From Mycolicibacterium litorale (GTDB taxonomy: Bacteria; Actinomycetota; Actinomycetes; Mycobacteriales; Mycobacteriaceae), in the NCBI RefSeq assembly GCF_014218295.1, contig NZ_AP023287.1, positions 1,612,001 to 1,676,000 of the forward strand: a DNA stretch of 64,000 bases. Direction: 5' to 3'. Made by a program: the position numbers and the translations under genes. The notes beneath the pieces were generated by a model, which worked only from the letters and a program-made list of their open reading frames with translations, had not been told where the DNA came from and ran no database searches. Shown piece after piece: positions 44,882-54,638 of this stretch (positions are counted from its first letter, which is position 1; each line of letters starts with the position of its first letter).

Positions 44882-47325
44882 GGTGCGGCCCGCCCGATCG
44901 ATACGACGGCGCCGATGCCCACCCCGAGCTGGCGGTGGACCTGCGAGCCGGGGGAGTTCAGCGGCAACCAGACGACGCCGTCGGGCATGTCGGTGACGGT
45001 GAGGGGCAGCGTGACCGCACCGCGGGCGGTGCTGACGGTGACGGGGTCACCGGGCCCCGCACCGACGGCGTCGGCGGTGTGTTCGGACAACCGCACGACG
45101 GCCGCGGGCGCCGTACCGGCCAGATGTGGTTCGCCGTCCTGCAGCCGGCCGAGGTCCAGCAGCATGCGCCACCCGGTCAGGACCGCCTGCCCGGGACCGG
45201 CCTGCGGGGGCGTCGTCGCCTCGTGGCGCAGCGCCGGGCGGGGTCCGTCCCACCAGCCCAGCCGGGCCAGTTCCGCCCCGGCGGTCTGCGCATCCGGAAG
45301 GCCCAGGTCGACGCCCATCTCGTCGGCCAGGAAGTTCAGCACCCGCAGATCCGGGATGGCGTTGCTGCGCAACGCCGGCCCGAAGGGCCGCAACCTGCCC
45401 TCCCAGTCGAGGAATGCGCCATCCTTCTCGGCGACCGGCGCCACCGGGAACACCACGTCGGCGGCCCGGCTGACGTCGCTGTCGCGGAGTTCGAGGCTGA
45501 CCACGAACGGCGCCGCCGCCAACGCGGCCAGCGCAGCGTCCGGGTCCGGCAGATCGGTGACGTCGACACCGCCGAGCACCAGCGCCCTCAGCGCACCGGA
45601 GCTCGCCGCGTCGAAGATCGCCGCGGTCCCGCGGCCGGGCCTCTCCGGCAGCTCGTCGGTGTGCCAGGCTTTCGCCAGCTGGGCGCGGGCCGCGGGCTCG
45701 CTGACCGGACGTCCGCCGGGAAGCAGGGTCGGCAGCGCGCCGGCTTCCACGGCGCCGCGTTCGCCGGCGCGGCGCGGGATCCACGCCAACCGGGCGCCCG
45801 TCGCCGCGGCCAGCCGGACCGCCGCGCTCAACCCACCCGGTGCGACAGCCAACCGTTCGCCGACGAGCACGACCGCGCCGGGCAACCGCAGCAGGGCCTC
45901 GTCGGCCAAACCGTCGAGGGCGGCGGCCTCACCGCCCGGTGCCGCGGTGACCAGGCGGCCGGCCAGTTTGGTCACGCCGCCGCTGGCGAACGGCGCGACG
46001 GACAGTACCTGCAGACCTCGTTTGCGCACGGCTTTGCGTAGCCGCAGGAACACGATCGGCGATTCCTCTTCGGGTTCGAATCCGGCGAGGAGTACCGCCG
46101 GGGCGTTCTCCAGATCGGCGTAGGTGACCTCCATGGGGCGGCCGGCCACGTGCGCGGCCAAGAAGTCGGCCTCCTCGGCGCTGTGTGCCCGTACCCGGAA
46201 GTCGACGTCGTTGGTGTCGAGCACCATCCGCGCGAATTTGGCGTACGCGTAGGCGTCTTCGATGGTGGCGCGGCCGCCCACCACCACACCGGCCCGGCCG
46301 TCGGCGGCGGCCAATCCGGCCGCGGCCACGGCGAGGGCCTCCGACCAGGACGCCGGCCGCTGCGTGCCGTCGGCGTCGCGGATCAGCGGTGTGGTGATCC
46401 GGTCACCCACGGTCGCGAATGTGAACGCCCAGCGGCCCTTGTCGCAGTTCCACTCCTCGTTCACCTGCGGATCGTCACCGGCCAACCGGCGTAACACCTT
46501 TCCGCGCCGGTGGTCGGTGCGCTGCGCGCACCCGGAGGCGCAGTGCTCGCAGACACTCGGAGTCGACACCAGGTCGAAGGGCCGGGCGCGGAACCGGTAC
46601 GCCGTCCCGGTGAGCGCGCCGACCGGGCAGATCTGCACTGTATTGCCGGAGAAGTAGGACTGGAAGGGTTCACCCGGGGCGATGCCGACCTGTTGCAGCG
46701 CACCACGTTCCAGCAGCTCGATGAACGGGTCTCCGGCGATCTGCTGCGAGAAGCGGGTGCACCGCGCGCACAGCACGCACCGTTCCCGGTCCAGCAGGAC
46801 CTGGGAGCTGATGTTGATCGGTTTCGGGAAGGTGCGTTTGACGTCGGTGAACCGTGTCTCGGCGCGGCCGTTGGACATGGCCTGGTTCTGCAGTGGGCAT
46901 TCACCACCCTTGTCGCAGACCGGGCAGTCGAGCGGATGGTTGATCAGCAGCAGTTCCATGACGCCGCGTTGCGCCTTGTCGGCGGCCTCGGAACTGAACT
47001 GGGTGCGCACCACCATGTCGGGGCTCACCGTGGTGGTACACGAGGCCATCGGCTTGCGCTGGCCCTCCACCTCGACGAGGCACTGGCGGCAGGCGCCCAC
47101 CGGGTCGAGCAGCGGGTGGTCGCAGAACCGGGGAATCTGGATGCCCATCAGTTCGGCCGCCCGGATCACCAACGTGCCCTTCGGCACGCTGACCGCTGTG
47201 CCGTCGATGGTGAGCTCGACCATCTCCACGGGCGGCTCTCCCGGCCGAGCAGACGCAGAACCGTCGGATTTTCCGACGTTCTGGACGGTTTCACGTCTAC
47301 TCGTGGGAGAACTGGGTGCGCTCAC
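44878..47325 (-). CDS. nuoG: NADH-quinone oxidoreductase subunit G
   Basis: An 815-residue peripheral-arm subunit. The N-terminal 2Fe-2S ligands are C68, C79, C82 and C96. The HxxxCxxCxxxxxC cluster lies in [17 protein letters not shown], and further cysteines in CVLCARC with a CPVG partner. A CxxCxxxC-x27-C motif (CEHCASGC to NCDKGR) indicates the off-path N7 cluster. A molybdopterin-oxidoreductase-like C-terminal half follows. The start is GTG 47325, overlapping the nuoF stop. A 32-residue Ser/Pro-rich leader precedes the ferredoxin domain. Confidence 0.93.
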   Translation of the reverse strand: MSAPSSPTSRRETVQNVGKSDGSASARPGEPPVEMVELTIDGTAVSVPKGTLVIRAAELMGIQIPRFCDHPLLDPVGACRQCLVEVEGQRKPMASCTTTVSPDMVVRTQFSSEAADKAQRGVMELLLINHPLDCPVCDKGGECPLQNQAMSNGRAETRFTDVKRTFPKPINISSQVLLDRERCVLCARCTRFSQQIAGDPFIELLERGALQQVGIAPGEPFQSYFSGNTVQICPVGALTGTAYRFRARPFDLVSTPSVCEHCASGCAQRTDHRRGKVLRRLAGDDPQVNEEWNCDKGRWAFTFATVGDRITTPLIRDADGTQRPASWSEALAVAAAGLAAADGRAGVVVGGRATIEDAYAYAKFARMVLDTNDVDFRVRAHSAEEADFLAAHVAGRPMEVTYADLENAPAVLLAGFEPEEESPIVFLRLRKAVRKRGLQVLSVAPFASGGVTKLAGRLVTAAPGGEAAALDGLADEALLRLPGAVVLVGERLAVAPGGLSAAVRLAAATGARLAWIPRRAGERGAVEAGALPTLLPGGRPVSEPAARAQLAKAWHTDELPERPGRGTAAIFDAASSGALRALVLGGVDVTDLPDPDAALAALAAAPFVVSLELRDSDVSRAADVVFPVAPVAEKDGAFLDWEGRLRPFGPALRSNAIPDLRVLNFLADEMGVDLGLPDAQTAGAELARLGWWDGPRPALRHEATTPPQAGPGQAVLTGWRMLLDLGRLQDGEPHLAGTAPAAVVRLSEHTADAVGAGPGDPVTVSTARGAVTLPLTVTDMPDGVVWLPLNSPGSQVHRQLGVGIGAVVSIGRAAP

Positions 47326-48638
47326 ACCGCCACCTCCTGGTCGGCCATCAATGTCGAGGCGTGCGGATCGAACGGGCAGCCGCCATCGAGATGCGCGAGG
47401 TACTCGTCGCGGAAGAACTTGATCGACGAGATGATCGGGCTCGCCGCCCCGTCGCCCAACGCGCAGAAAGACTTCCCGAGGATGGTGTCGGAGATGTCGA
47501 GCAGCTTGTCGACGTCGGCCTCGGTGGCGTCGCCGCTCTCCAAGCGCGCGTAGATCTGGGTCAGCCAGTAGGTGCCCTCCCGGCACGGCGTGCACTTGCC
47601 GCAGGACTCGTGGGCGTAGAACTGCGTCCAGCGCCGAACCGCGCGCACCACGCAGGTGGTGTCGTCGAAGATCTGCAGCGCCTTGGTGCCCAGCATGGAC
47701 CCGACCGACGCCATCCCCTCGTAGTCGAGTGGCACGTCGAGGTGTTCGCCCGTGAGCAGCGGGGTCGAGGACCCTCCCGGGGTCCAGAACTTCAACTGGT
47801 GCCCGGCCCGGACCCCTCCGGCGTAGTGGAGGAGTTCGCGCAGGGTGATGCCCAGCGGGGCTTCGTACTGGCCTGGTCGGGTGACGTGGCCGGACAGCGA
47901 ATACAGCGTGAAACCGGGCGACTTCTCCGATCCCATGGAACGGAACCAGTCGATGCCGCCCCGCAGGATCGGCGGCACACTCGCGATCGACTCCACGTTG
48001 TTGACCACCGTCGGGCAGGCGTACAGGCCGGCGACCGCGGGGAACGGCGGCCGCAGCCGGGGCTGGCCGCGGCGGCCCTCCAGCGAGTCGAGCAGCGCGG
48101 TCTCCTCACCGCAGATGTACGCGCCCGCCCCGGCGTGAACGATCAGGTCGAGGTCGAAGCCGGAGCCGGCGATGTCGGTGCCCAGGTAACCGGCCTCGTA
48201 GGCTTCGGCGACCGCGGCCTGCAGGCGGCGCAACACGGGCACCACCTCACCGCGCACGTAGATGAACGCGTGGTGGGCGCGGATCGCGTAGGCGGCGATG
48301 ATCGCCCCCTCCACCAGGAAGTGCGGAGTGGTCAGCAACAGCGGCATGTCCTTGCACGTCCCGGGTTCGGACTCGTCGGCGTTGATGACGAGGTAGTGCG
48401 GTTTGGCGCCCGGCCCGTCGTCGCCCTGCGGGATGAACGACCACTTCGTGCCGGTGGGGAAGCCGGCACCGCCCCGGCCGCGCAGTCCGGAGTCCTTCAC
48501 GGTGGCGATGACGTCGTCGGGGTTCATCTGCAGCGCCTGCTCCAGCGCGCGGTAGCCGTCGTGGCGCCGGTAGGTGTCCAGCGTCCACGGCTGCGGTTCG
48601 TCCCAGAACCGGCTCAGCACCGGGGTGAGCGCGGTCAT
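47322..48638 (-). CDS. nuoF: NADH-quinone oxidoreductase subunit F
   Basis: The 438-residue NADH- and FMN-binding subunit. [10 protein letters not shown] (54-63) binds the nucleotide, and [15 protein letters not shown] is also conserved. The N3 4Fe-4S ligands are C346, C349, C352 and C392. ATG 48638 overlaps the nuoE stop (ATGA). Confidence 0.95.
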   Translation of the reverse strand: MTALTPVLSRFWDEPQPWTLDTYRRHDGYRALEQALQMNPDDVIATVKDSGLRGRGGAGFPTGTKWSFIPQGDDGPGAKPHYLVINADESEPGTCKDMPLLLTTPHFLVEGAIIAAYAIRAHHAFIYVRGEVVPVLRRLQAAVAEAYEAGYLGTDIAGSGFDLDLIVHAGAGAYICGEETALLDSLEGRRGQPRLRPPFPAVAGLYACPTVVNNVESIASVPPILRGGIDWFRSMGSEKSPGFTLYSLSGHVTRPGQYEAPLGITLRELLHYAGGVRAGHQLKFWTPGGSSTPLLTGEHLDVPLDYEGMASVGSMLGTKALQIFDDTTCVVRAVRRWTQFYAHESCGKCTPCREGTYWLTQIYARLESGDATEADVDKLLDISDTILGKSFCALGDGAASPIISSIKFFRDEYLAHLDGGCPFDPHASTLMADQEVAV

Positions 48639-49477
48639 CGGGGGCCGGCCCCTGATCGCGGTACGTCGGCCTCCGGTGCCGGCGCCGGTTCATCCCTTGT
48701 CGAATCGGCCGCCTCGGTGACGGCCGGATCAGGTGGTGTGGCAGCTCGTTCCGAGCCATCGGGATGCGGCGCGGACATGCCGTCGGCGCGGGCCACCCGC
48801 AGCCCGGCGAGCGTCGCATCGCCGGTGCCGCCGGTATCGGTTTCGGGGCGCGGATCGACCAGCCCGGCGAGTGTCCGCGCGGTCTGCCGGAAGGTGCACA
48901 GCGGCGCACCACGCGTGGGGGTCACCGGAACTCCGGCGCGCAGCTGGTCGACGAGATCGCGTGCGGACGAGGGCGTCTGGTTGTCGAAGAACTCCCAGTT
49001 GACCATGACGACCGGCGCGTAGTCGCACGCCGCGTTGCATTCGATGTGCTCGAGCGTGACCCGGCGGTCCGCGGTGGTCTCCCCGGCACGGACACCCAGA
49101 TGGTCCTGCAGTGCCTCGAGGATCTCGTCGCCGCCCATGATCGCGCACAAGGTGTTCGTGCAGACGCCGACGAGGTAGTCGCCCGTCGGCGTGCGCCGGT
49201 ACATGGAGTAGAACGTCGCGACGGCCGTCACCTCGGCATCGGTCAGTCCGAGTCGGGCCGCGCAGAACGCGATCCCGGCCGGGGTGAGACACCCGTCCTC
49301 CGACTGCACGAGATGCAGCAGCGGCAGCAGCGCCGACCGGGCCTGCGGATAGCGTCCGATGATGCGGGCGGCGTCCTCGGCCAGGCGCGCCTCGACGGCA
49401 GGCGGATAGACCGCGGGCCCGCTGATCGGGGGTCCGGGTTCCTCCGGACGCTGCCCCAGGTTCAGGAACACCGTCAT
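48635..49477 (-). CDS. nuoE: NADH-quinone oxidoreductase subunit E
   Basis: A 280-residue thioredoxin-like 2Fe-2S subunit (cluster N1a) with ligands C106, C111, C147 and C151. A C-terminal extension of about 70 residues, rich in Pro, Ala, Asp and Glu, follows the conserved domain; long tails are known in actinobacterial NuoE. ATG 49477 overlaps the stop of the last micro-ORF of the repeat array (ATGA), so translation is probably coupled to it. Confidence 0.93.
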   Translation of the reverse strand: MTVFLNLGQRPEEPGPPISGPAVYPPAVEARLAEDAARIIGRYPQARSALLPLLHLVQSEDGCLTPAGIAFCAARLGLTDAEVTAVATFYSMYRRTPTGDYLVGVCTNTLCAIMGGDEILEALQDHLGVRAGETTADRRVTLEHIECNAACDYAPVVMVNWEFFDNQTPSSARDLVDQLRAGVPVTPTRGAPLCTFRQTARTLAGLVDPRPETDTGGTGDATLAGLRVARADGMSAPHPDGSERAATPPDPAVTEAADSTRDEPAPAPEADVPRSGAGPR

Positions 49478-49506
49478 TGTCCGACCTTCTTCGCGCAGGC
49501 GCTCAT
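49474..49506 (-). CDS. Micro-[13 protein letters not shown] (unit 4)
   Basis: The last unit. Its TGA overlaps the nuoE ATG as ATGA, and its AAGAAGG would act as the nuoE ribosome-binding site. Confidence 0.5.
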   Translation of the reverse strand: MSACAKKVGQ

Positions 49507-49538
49507 CAGCGGTTGACCTTCTTCGCGCAGGCGCTCAT
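49506..49538 (-). CDS. Micro-[13 protein letters not shown] (unit 3)
   Basis: Differs from units 1 and 2 in the last two codons, ending in CGC TGA as the nuoD gene itself does. Confidence 0.5.
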   Translation of the reverse strand: MSACAKKVNR

Positions 49539-49570
49539 CATTGGTCGACCTTCTTCGCGCAGGCGCTCAT
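49538..49570 (-). CDS. Micro-[13 protein letters not shown] (unit 2)
   Basis: Identical in sequence to unit 1 and joined to it by TGATG. The identity suggests recent slippage or recombination. Confidence 0.5.
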   Translation of the reverse strand: MSACAKKVDQ

Positions 49571-49602
49571 CATTGGTCGACCTTCTTCGCGCAGGCGCTC
49601 AT
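49570..49602 (-). CDS. Micro-[13 protein letters not shown] (unit 1)
   Basis: The start shares the A of the nuoD TGA. Ten codons. Product stability is unknown; the likely role is translational relay. Confidence 0.5.
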   Translation of the reverse strand: MSACAKKVDQ

Positions 49603-50942
49603 CAGCGGTCCACCCCGCCCATGACCGGATCGATCGACGCCACCGCCGAGATCGCATCGGCCACCATCCCGCCCTCGCACATCGCCGCCACCGCTTGCAG
49701 ATTCGTGAACGACGGATCGCGATAGTGCACCCGGTAGGGGCGCGTACCGCCATCGGAGACCATGTGCACGCCGAGTTCACCGCGGGGTGATTCGACGGCC
49801 GTGTACACCTGCCCGGCCGGCACCCGGATGCCCTCGGTGACCAGTTTGAAGTGATGGATCAGCCCCTCCATCGAGTGACCCATGATGCGCGCGATGTGCT
49901 CGGGGGAGTTGCCGAGGCCATCGGGTCCGAGGGCGAGATCGGCCGGCCAGGCCAGTTTCTTGTCCTCGATCATGACCGGCCCCGGCCGGAGCCGGTCGAG
50001 GCACTGCTCGACGATCTTGAGCGACTCGTGCATCTCCTTGACCCGGATGAGATAGCGCCCGTAGGCGTCACAGCCGTCGTCGGTGATCACGTCGAATTCG
50101 TAGTTCTCGTACCCGCAGTAGGGTTGGGCCCGACGAAGATCGTGCGGCAGCCCGGTCGAACGCAGCACCGGCCCGGTGATGCCGAGTGCCATGCAGCCCG
50201 CCAGGTCGAGGTAGCCGATGCCCTGGGTGCGGGCCTTCCAGATGTAGTTCTCGTTGAGCAGGTTCTCCAGGTCGCGCAGCCGTCCCGGCAGCAGCGCCAG
50301 CAGATCGCGGATGCGGGGGACGGCACCGTCGGGTAGGTCGGCGGCGAGCCCGCCGGGCCGGATGTAGGCGTGGTTCATCCGCAGTCCGGTGATCATCTCG
50401 AACACCGACAGGATCTCTTCGCGTTCGCGGAAGCCGTAGAACATCGCGCTCATCGCCCCGAGTTCCATGCCGCCGGTCGCCAGTGCGACCAGATGCGAGG
50501 AGATGCGGTTGAGCTCCATCAACATCACGCGGATCACGTTGGTGCGCTCGGGGATCGCGTCGGTGATGCCGAGCAACTTCTCCACGCCGAGGCAGTACGC
50601 GGTCTCGTTGAAGAACGGAGACAGGTAGTCCATCCGGGTGACGAAGGTGACCCCTTGCGTCCAGTTCCGGTACTCCAGGTTCTTCTCGATGCCGGTGTGC
50701 AGATAGCCGATGCCGCAACGTGCTTCGGTGATGGTCTCGCCCTCGATCTCGAGGATCAACCGCAGCACGCCGTGGGTGGAGGGATGCTGCGGCCCCATGT
50801 TGACGACGATGCGTTCGCCGGCCTGCGCCTGTTCGGCGGCGGCCACCACCTGTTCCCAGTCTTCGCCGCCGACGACGACGACCGTGTCGGTACCGGTGCG
50901 CGCATCACCGCCCCCGGCGGGCGGGTGGTGGGGAGTCGTCAT
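49602..50942 (-). CDS. nuoD: NADH-quinone oxidoreductase subunit D
   Basis: The 446-residue 49-kDa-type subunit lining the quinone site. [15 protein letters not shown] carries the conserved histidine loop, followed by [10 protein letters not shown] and the C-terminal [15 protein letters not shown]. The start at ATG 50942 overlaps the nuoC stop by one base. An extra N-terminal stretch of about 45 residues, rich in Gly, Pro and Val, precedes the core. The stop is shared with the repeat array. Confidence 0.95.
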   Translation of the reverse strand: MTTPHHPPAGGGDARTGTDTVVVVGGEDWEQVVAAAEQAQAGERIVVNMGPQHPSTHGVLRLILEIEGETITEARCGIGYLHTGIEKNLEYRNWTQGVTFVTRMDYLSPFFNETAYCLGVEKLLGITDAIPERTNVIRVMLMELNRISSHLVALATGGMELGAMSAMFYGFREREEILSVFEMITGLRMNHAYIRPGGLAADLPDGAVPRIRDLLALLPGRLRDLENLLNENYIWKARTQGIGYLDLAGCMALGITGPVLRSTGLPHDLRRAQPYCGYENYEFDVITDDGCDAYGRYLIRVKEMHESLKIVEQCLDRLRPGPVMIEDKKLAWPADLALGPDGLGNSPEHIARIMGHSMEGLIHHFKLVTEGIRVPAGQVYTAVESPRGELGVHMVSDGGTRPYRVHYRDPSFTNLQAVAAMCEGGMVADAISAVASIDPVMGGVDR

Positions 50943-51634
50943 CAGTTGTAGGCCCTCCGCTCGTCGGGCGGTGGGATCCGGGCGCCGTGGTACTCGACGG
51001 GGATGCCGCCCAGCGGGTAGTCCTTGCGCTGCGGGTGCCCGACCCAGTCGTCGGGCATCTCGATCCGGGTGAGCGACGGGTGGCCGTCGAAGACGATCCC
51101 GAAGAAGTCGTAGGTTTCCCGCTCGTGCCAGTCGGTCGTCGGATACACCGCGAACAGCGACGGGATGTGTGGATCGTCGTCGGGTGCGGCCACTTCCAGC
51201 CGGATGCGGCGGTTGTGGGTGATCGACATCAGCGGGTACACCGCGTGCAGTTCCCGCCCCGCGTCGCCGGGATAGTGCACCCCGCTGACGCCGAGACACA
51301 GTTCGAATCGCAGGGCTTCGTGGTCACGCAGGGTCCTGGCGACGAAGGGGAGTTGGGCGCGGGTGATCTCCAGCGTCAGCTCGTCGCGGTACACGACGAC
51401 GCGCTCGACCGACGTGTCGTAGCCGTCCTGGCCGAGCGCCACGGTGAGTGCGTCGACGACCGCGTCGAAGTACCCGCCGTACGGGCGCGGGGAACCGCCC
51501 GGCAGCGCGACCGGTCGGATCAACCTGCCGTACCCCGAGGTGTCCCCGGAATCCCTGACACCGAACATCCCTCGCCGCACCCCGATGATCTCGTGGTCGG
51601 ACGGGCCGGTGCGGGTGGGATCGGGGTCGGTCAC
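50942..51634 (-). CDS. nuoC: NADH-quinone oxidoreductase subunit C
   Basis: A 230-residue 30-kDa-type subunit with the signature [20 protein letters not shown] and the C-terminal [15 protein letters not shown]. The start is GTG 51634 (GTGA with nuoB). It is not fused to NuoD, unlike the enterobacterial version. Confidence 0.95.
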   Translation of the reverse strand: MTDPDPTRTGPSDHEIIGVRRGMFGVRDSGDTSGYGRLIRPVALPGGSPRPYGGYFDAVVDALTVALGQDGYDTSVERVVVYRDELTLEITRAQLPFVARTLRDHEALRFELCLGVSGVHYPGDAGRELHAVYPLMSITHNRRIRLEVAAPDDDPHIPSLFAVYPTTDWHERETYDFFGIVFDGHPSLTRIEMPDDWVGHPQRKDYPLGGIPVEYHGARIPPPDERRAYN

Positions 51635-52185
51635 CGCAGCAGACCCTTCAACTCGATGGTCGACGGCACCGCCAGCGCGGCCTGCTCGGCCTCCCGGATC
51701 GCCTCGTCCCTGTTCACGCCGAGCGGCATCTGCTGAATCTTCTCGTGCAACTTGATGATTGCGTGAAGCAGCATCTCGGGCCGCGGCGGGCACCCGGGCA
51801 GATAGATGTCGACCGGCACCACGTGGTCGACGCCCTGGACGATCGCGTAGTTGTTGAACATGCCGCCGGAGGAGGCGCACACCCCCATCGCGAGCACCCA
51901 TTTCGGTTCGGCCATCTGGTCGTAGATCTGCCGCAGCACCGGCGCCATCTTCTGGCTGACCCGGCCCGCCACGATCATCAGATCGGCCTGGCGGGGGGTC
52001 GCGGAGAAGCGCTCCATCCCGAATCGCGAGATGTCGAACCGCGGTCCGGCGGTGGCCATCATCTCGATCGCGCAGCACGCGAGGCCGAACGTCGCGGGCC
52101 ACAGCGAACCGCTGCGGACGTAGCCCGCGACCTTCTCGACCGTCGACAACAGGATGCCACCCGGCAGCCGTTCCTCTAGTCCCAA
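51631..52185 (-). CDS. nuoB: NADH-quinone oxidoreductase subunit B
   Basis: The 184-residue subunit holding cluster N2, with tandem cysteines C37-C38 plus C103 and C132. The likely start is TTG 52185. It gives the N-terminus [20 protein letters not shown] seen in mycobacterial NuoB and has GGGAGGG just upstream. The 5' end overlaps nuoA by 10 nt. Confidence 0.94.
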   Translation of the reverse strand: MGLEERLPGGILLSTVEKVAGYVRSGSLWPATFGLACCAIEMMATAGPRFDISRFGMERFSATPRQADLMIVAGRVSQKMAPVLRQIYDQMAEPKWVLAMGVCASSGGMFNNYAIVQGVDHVVPVDIYLPGCPPRPEMLLHAIIKLHEKIQQMPLGVNRDEAIREAEQAALAVPSTIELKGLLR

Positions 52186-52550
52186 TTGAGCCCTCCCCGC
52201 CGCCACACGTAGGCGTAGGCCACGAACACGGTGAGCATGAACAGCAGCATCTCGACCAGCGCGAACAACCCGAGGCTGTCGAACGCAACGGCCCACGGGT
52301 AGAGAAAGACGATCTCGATGTCGAACACGATGAACAACATCGCCGTGAGGTAGTACTTGATCGGGAAACGCTGGCCCGTGGCCTGCGCGTTGGCGCCGGT
52401 GGGCGCCAGCGGTTCGATCCCGCACTCGTAGGCCTCGAGTTTCGCCCGGTTGAAGCGGGTGGGCCCGACCACGCCGGCGATCACCACCGACACCACCGCG
52501 AACACCGCTGCGATGGCGCCGAGTACCAGGATCGGTGTGTAGAGGTCCAT
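52176..52550 (-). CDS. nuoA: NADH-quinone oxidoreductase subunit A
   Basis: A 124-residue subunit with three transmembrane helices; YECGIEP carries the conserved loop cysteine, and [12 protein letters not shown] is diagnostic. ATG 52550 is the best start by family length; GTG 52595 is in frame. It is the first gene of the operon. The 169 nt before it lack a promoter I could place with confidence. Confidence 0.93.
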   Translation of the reverse strand: MDLYTPILVLGAIAAVFAVVSVVIAGVVGPTRFNRAKLEAYECGIEPLAPTGANAQATGQRFPIKYYLTAMLFIVFDIEIVFLYPWAVAFDSLGLFALVEMLLFMLTVFVAYAYVWRRGGLNWD

Positions 52551-52719
52551 ACCGGCCAGACGCTCCCTCGGGGCTGTCGATGTGAGCTGACCCACAGCCT
52601 AGCCATGTTTGCGATCTGCGCCACAGATTTGGTTAGTATCGGTCACCAATGCGGCGGACCGCGCCGGCGCGCCCGGTCGTGCTCCAATGCCGTAGGGCGG
52701 CAGGCTCTTTGGGGACCGC

Positions 52720-53121
52720 CTACCCGCCGGAGGGCCGCAACAGCGCTACCGCCGCCTCACCCAGCCGAATGGGATCGATCGGGTGTGGGACTGCGGCGTC
52801 CGCGCGCGACCAGGAGGCCAGCCAGGCATCGTCCGGCCGTCCCGTCAGCACCAAGATCGGCGGAGCGTCGGCGATCTCGTCCTTGATCTGCTTGGCCAAC
52901 CCCATCCCGCCCGCCGGAGTGGCTTCGCCGTCGAGGATGGCCAGATCGAAACCGCCTGCGTCCAGCTGTGCGATCACCATCGGCGCGGTAGCCACCTCGA
53001 GGTAGGCCAGCTCCGGCAGGTCGGGGTGGATCCGCCTGCCGAGCGCCAACTGCACCGCTTCCCGCGTCTGCGGATTGTCGCTGTAGACCAGGATCCGCAG
53101 CGCATGCGGCGGTGCTGCCAT
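52720..53121 (-). CDS. Orphan receiver-domain protein upstream of nuoA (Rv3143-like)
   Basis: A 133-residue single-domain CheY-like protein with no output domain. D64 (LAILDGE) is the likely phosphoacceptor and T93 (VLTG) is kept. The acidic pair reads S14-D15 (VYSDN) instead of DD, and the usual lysine before the last-loop proline is H113 (VPHPID). Its size and place beside nuoA match Rv3143 of M. tuberculosis. It may tune complex I expression or another partner; whether it is phosphorylated is uncertain. Confidence 0.75.
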   Translation of the reverse strand: MAAPPHALRILVYSDNPQTREAVQLALGRRIHPDLPELAYLEVATAPMVIAQLDAGGFDLAILDGEATPAGGMGLAKQIKDEIADAPPILVLTGRPDDAWLASWSRADAAVPHPIDPIRLGEAAVALLRPSGG

Positions 53122-53157
53122 GGGCCAGATGCTAGCGGCTGAGGCCGTATCGGCGAC

Positions 53158-53589
53158 CTATCTGCGGATTTTGTCCGCCCCGCCGTCCGAGTCGGGCGTG
53201 TCGCCCAGCAGCGGGGCCATGTCCGCCGGATCGAAGTACTCGTCGATCCGGGTGATGAGACCGTCGCCGCGCACGATGATCACGATGCACACCCGCATCG
53301 CGATCGACCCACCGTTGGTGCCCGTGGCGTGCAGGATGTGTTGTTGGACGAAGCCGCCGTCGAACGTGCGCCGGTCGAGGATCTCGTAGCGTCGCCGCGT
53401 GGTGTGGCGGATGAACCAGAAGATCACCCGAAGCGCGCGGGCCCGGTCGCTGTCGGCGCGGTCACCGGAATGCCACACCAGCACGTCTTCGGCCCACAGC
53501 GCCTCGACCGCGGCGGTGTCGCTGCGCTCGATCGCGTCGAAGAGTCGATCGGCCACCGCCGCGAGGGCGTCAGCAGACATGCCGGACAT
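53158..53589 (-). CDS. SnoaL/NTF2-like protein
   Basis: A 143-residue cone-shaped alpha+beta-barrel protein (LFDAIERSDTAAVEALWAED, then a C-terminal RIDEYFDPADMA). Such proteins are polyketide-cyclase-like or small isomerases. ATG 53589 has GGAGG 7 nt upstream. It is divergent from the methyltransferase gene, 52 nt between starts. Function is unknown. Confidence 0.75.
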   Translation of the reverse strand: MSGMSADALAAVADRLFDAIERSDTAAVEALWAEDVLVWHSGDRADSDRARALRVIFWFIRHTTRRRYEILDRRTFDGGFVQQHILHATGTNGGSIAMRVCIVIIVRGDGLITRIDEYFDPADMAPLLGDTPDSDGGADKIRR

Positions 53590-53641
53590 GGCGCATCCTC
53601 CGGGTTGACCTGAAGTGTGCTTGAGGTACCACACTGCGGAC

Positions 53642-54274
53642 ATGCCTGAGACGACACCTCCGAAATCCCTGTTCGACGACATCTATGCCGGTGGGGCCGC
53701 CCCGTGGGTGATCGGCGAACCCCAGCCCGCGATCGTCGACCTCGCGCGACGCGGCGCCGTGCGCGGTGCGGTCCTCGACGCGGGCTGCGGTGCCGGTGAG
53801 CACACGATCCTGCTCACCGAGCTGGGTCACGACGTGCTCGGCATCGACTTCTCTGCGCGAGCTGTCGAGCTGGCCCGGCGCAATGCGGCCGATCGCGGGG
53901 TGGCTGCCCGTTTCGAGGTCGCCGACGCCACACGCCTCGACGGCGGCCCCCGCTTCGACACCGTCATCGACAGCGCCCTGTTCCACGTCTTCGACGCCGA
54001 CGACCGGGCGCGGTACGTGGACAGCCTGCGCTCGGTGTGCCGGCCGGGGGCGGTCGTCCACCTGCTCGCCCTGTCGGACGCCGGCCGAGGCTTCGGACCA
54101 CAGGTCAGCGAGGCTGACATCCGCACCGCGTTCGCCGACGGCTGGGTCGTGGAATCCCTCGGCGCCACGACCTACCGCGGGGTGGTCGGCCCCGCGCACA
54201 CCGAGGCGCTCGGGCTGCCGGTCGGCGCGCGCGTCGACGAGCCCGCCTGGCTGGCCCGCATGCGGTTGAGCTGA
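53642..54274 (+). CDS. Class I SAM-dependent methyltransferase
   Basis: A 210-residue Rossmann methyltransferase. Motif I, LDAGCGAGEH, is at 45-54, the acidic residue ends the GIDFSARAVE strand, and a motif-II-like FEVADATRLD follows. The N-terminal SLFDDIYAGGAAPWVIGEPQ resembles thiopurine/tellurite-type methyltransferases. The substrate is unknown. It converges with the DUF6285 gene. Confidence 0.82.
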   Translation: MPETTPPKSLFDDIYAGGAAPWVIGEPQPAIVDLARRGAVRGAVLDAGCGAGEHTILLTELGHDVLGIDFSARAVELARRNAADRGVAARFEVADATRLDGGPRFDTVIDSALFHVFDADDRARYVDSLRSVCRPGAVVHLLALSDAGRGFGPQVSEADIRTAFADGWVVESLGATTYRGVVGPAHTEALGLPVGARVDEPAWLARMRLS

Positions 54275-54287
54275 CCGCACGGCGCGC

Positions 54288-54638
54288 TCAGTCCAGCCGG
54301 TCATAGCCCGGGTGTGCCACGCCGAGGCGGTGTCCGACCAGGATGCGCAGGGCGGCCAGCAATTCCGGCGCCCGGTCGTCGAGTTCCCCGGCGCGGATCG
54401 CGGTCGCCAACTGCGCCTCGTCGGTGAAGCCGAGGCCGGCCAGCGCGTCGACGGCCTCGCCGGCGGATGCGTCGGTGAGTTCGCGTTGCACGGTGCGCAG
54501 GACGTTCGTCGCCACCCGGGCGTGGAAGCTCAGATGGCCACCGACGGCCGGCCGCACCTCGTTGTCGAGGAAGTCCGCGACCGCCGCGACGAGTTCGGCC
54601 GCGGTCGGTCTTCCGTACAGCCACTGCGGTCCGATCAT
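54288..54638 (-). CDS. DUF6285 domain protein
   Basis: A 116-residue helical protein (YGRPTAAELVAAVADFLDNE and HARVATNVLRTVQRE), matching the small family found beside acyl-CoA dehydrogenase and phosphotransferase genes in actinobacteria. ATG 54638 overlaps the phosphotransferase stop. It probably acts with those two proteins; its biochemical role is unknown. Confidence 0.75.
   Translation of the reverse strand: MIGPQWLYGRPTAAELVAAVADFLDNEVRPAVGGHLSFHARVATNVLRTVQRELTDASAGEAVDALAGLGFTDEAQLATAIRAGELDDRAPELLAALRILVGHRLGVAHPGYDRLD

Larger units (their letters stand above)
49474..49602 (-). repeat. MIRU-like tandem micro-ORF array, four 32-nt units (nuoD-nuoE)
   Basis: Four tandem units of 32-nt period join nuoD to nuoE, each starting ATGAGCGCCTGCGCGAAGAA. 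Units 1 and 2 are identical; units 3 and 4 differ only in the last few bases. Each encodes ten codons and a stop overlapping the next start (TGATG), and the last overlaps nuoE (ATGA). Each unit carries AAGAAGG 7 nt before the next start codon, so it supplies the next ribosome-binding site. The period, overlaps and shared first half link it to the nuoK-nuoL array. Confidence 0.85.

Noticed and set aside
49474..49602. CRISPR array
   Set aside because: The repeats are contiguous 32-nt units with no spacers, they form coding micro-ORFs, and there are no cas genes.
52140..52160. Another TTGTCGACAA operator near nuoB (GTCGACAAC)
   Set aside because: Only part of the palindrome matches, and it lies inside the nuoB coding sequence.
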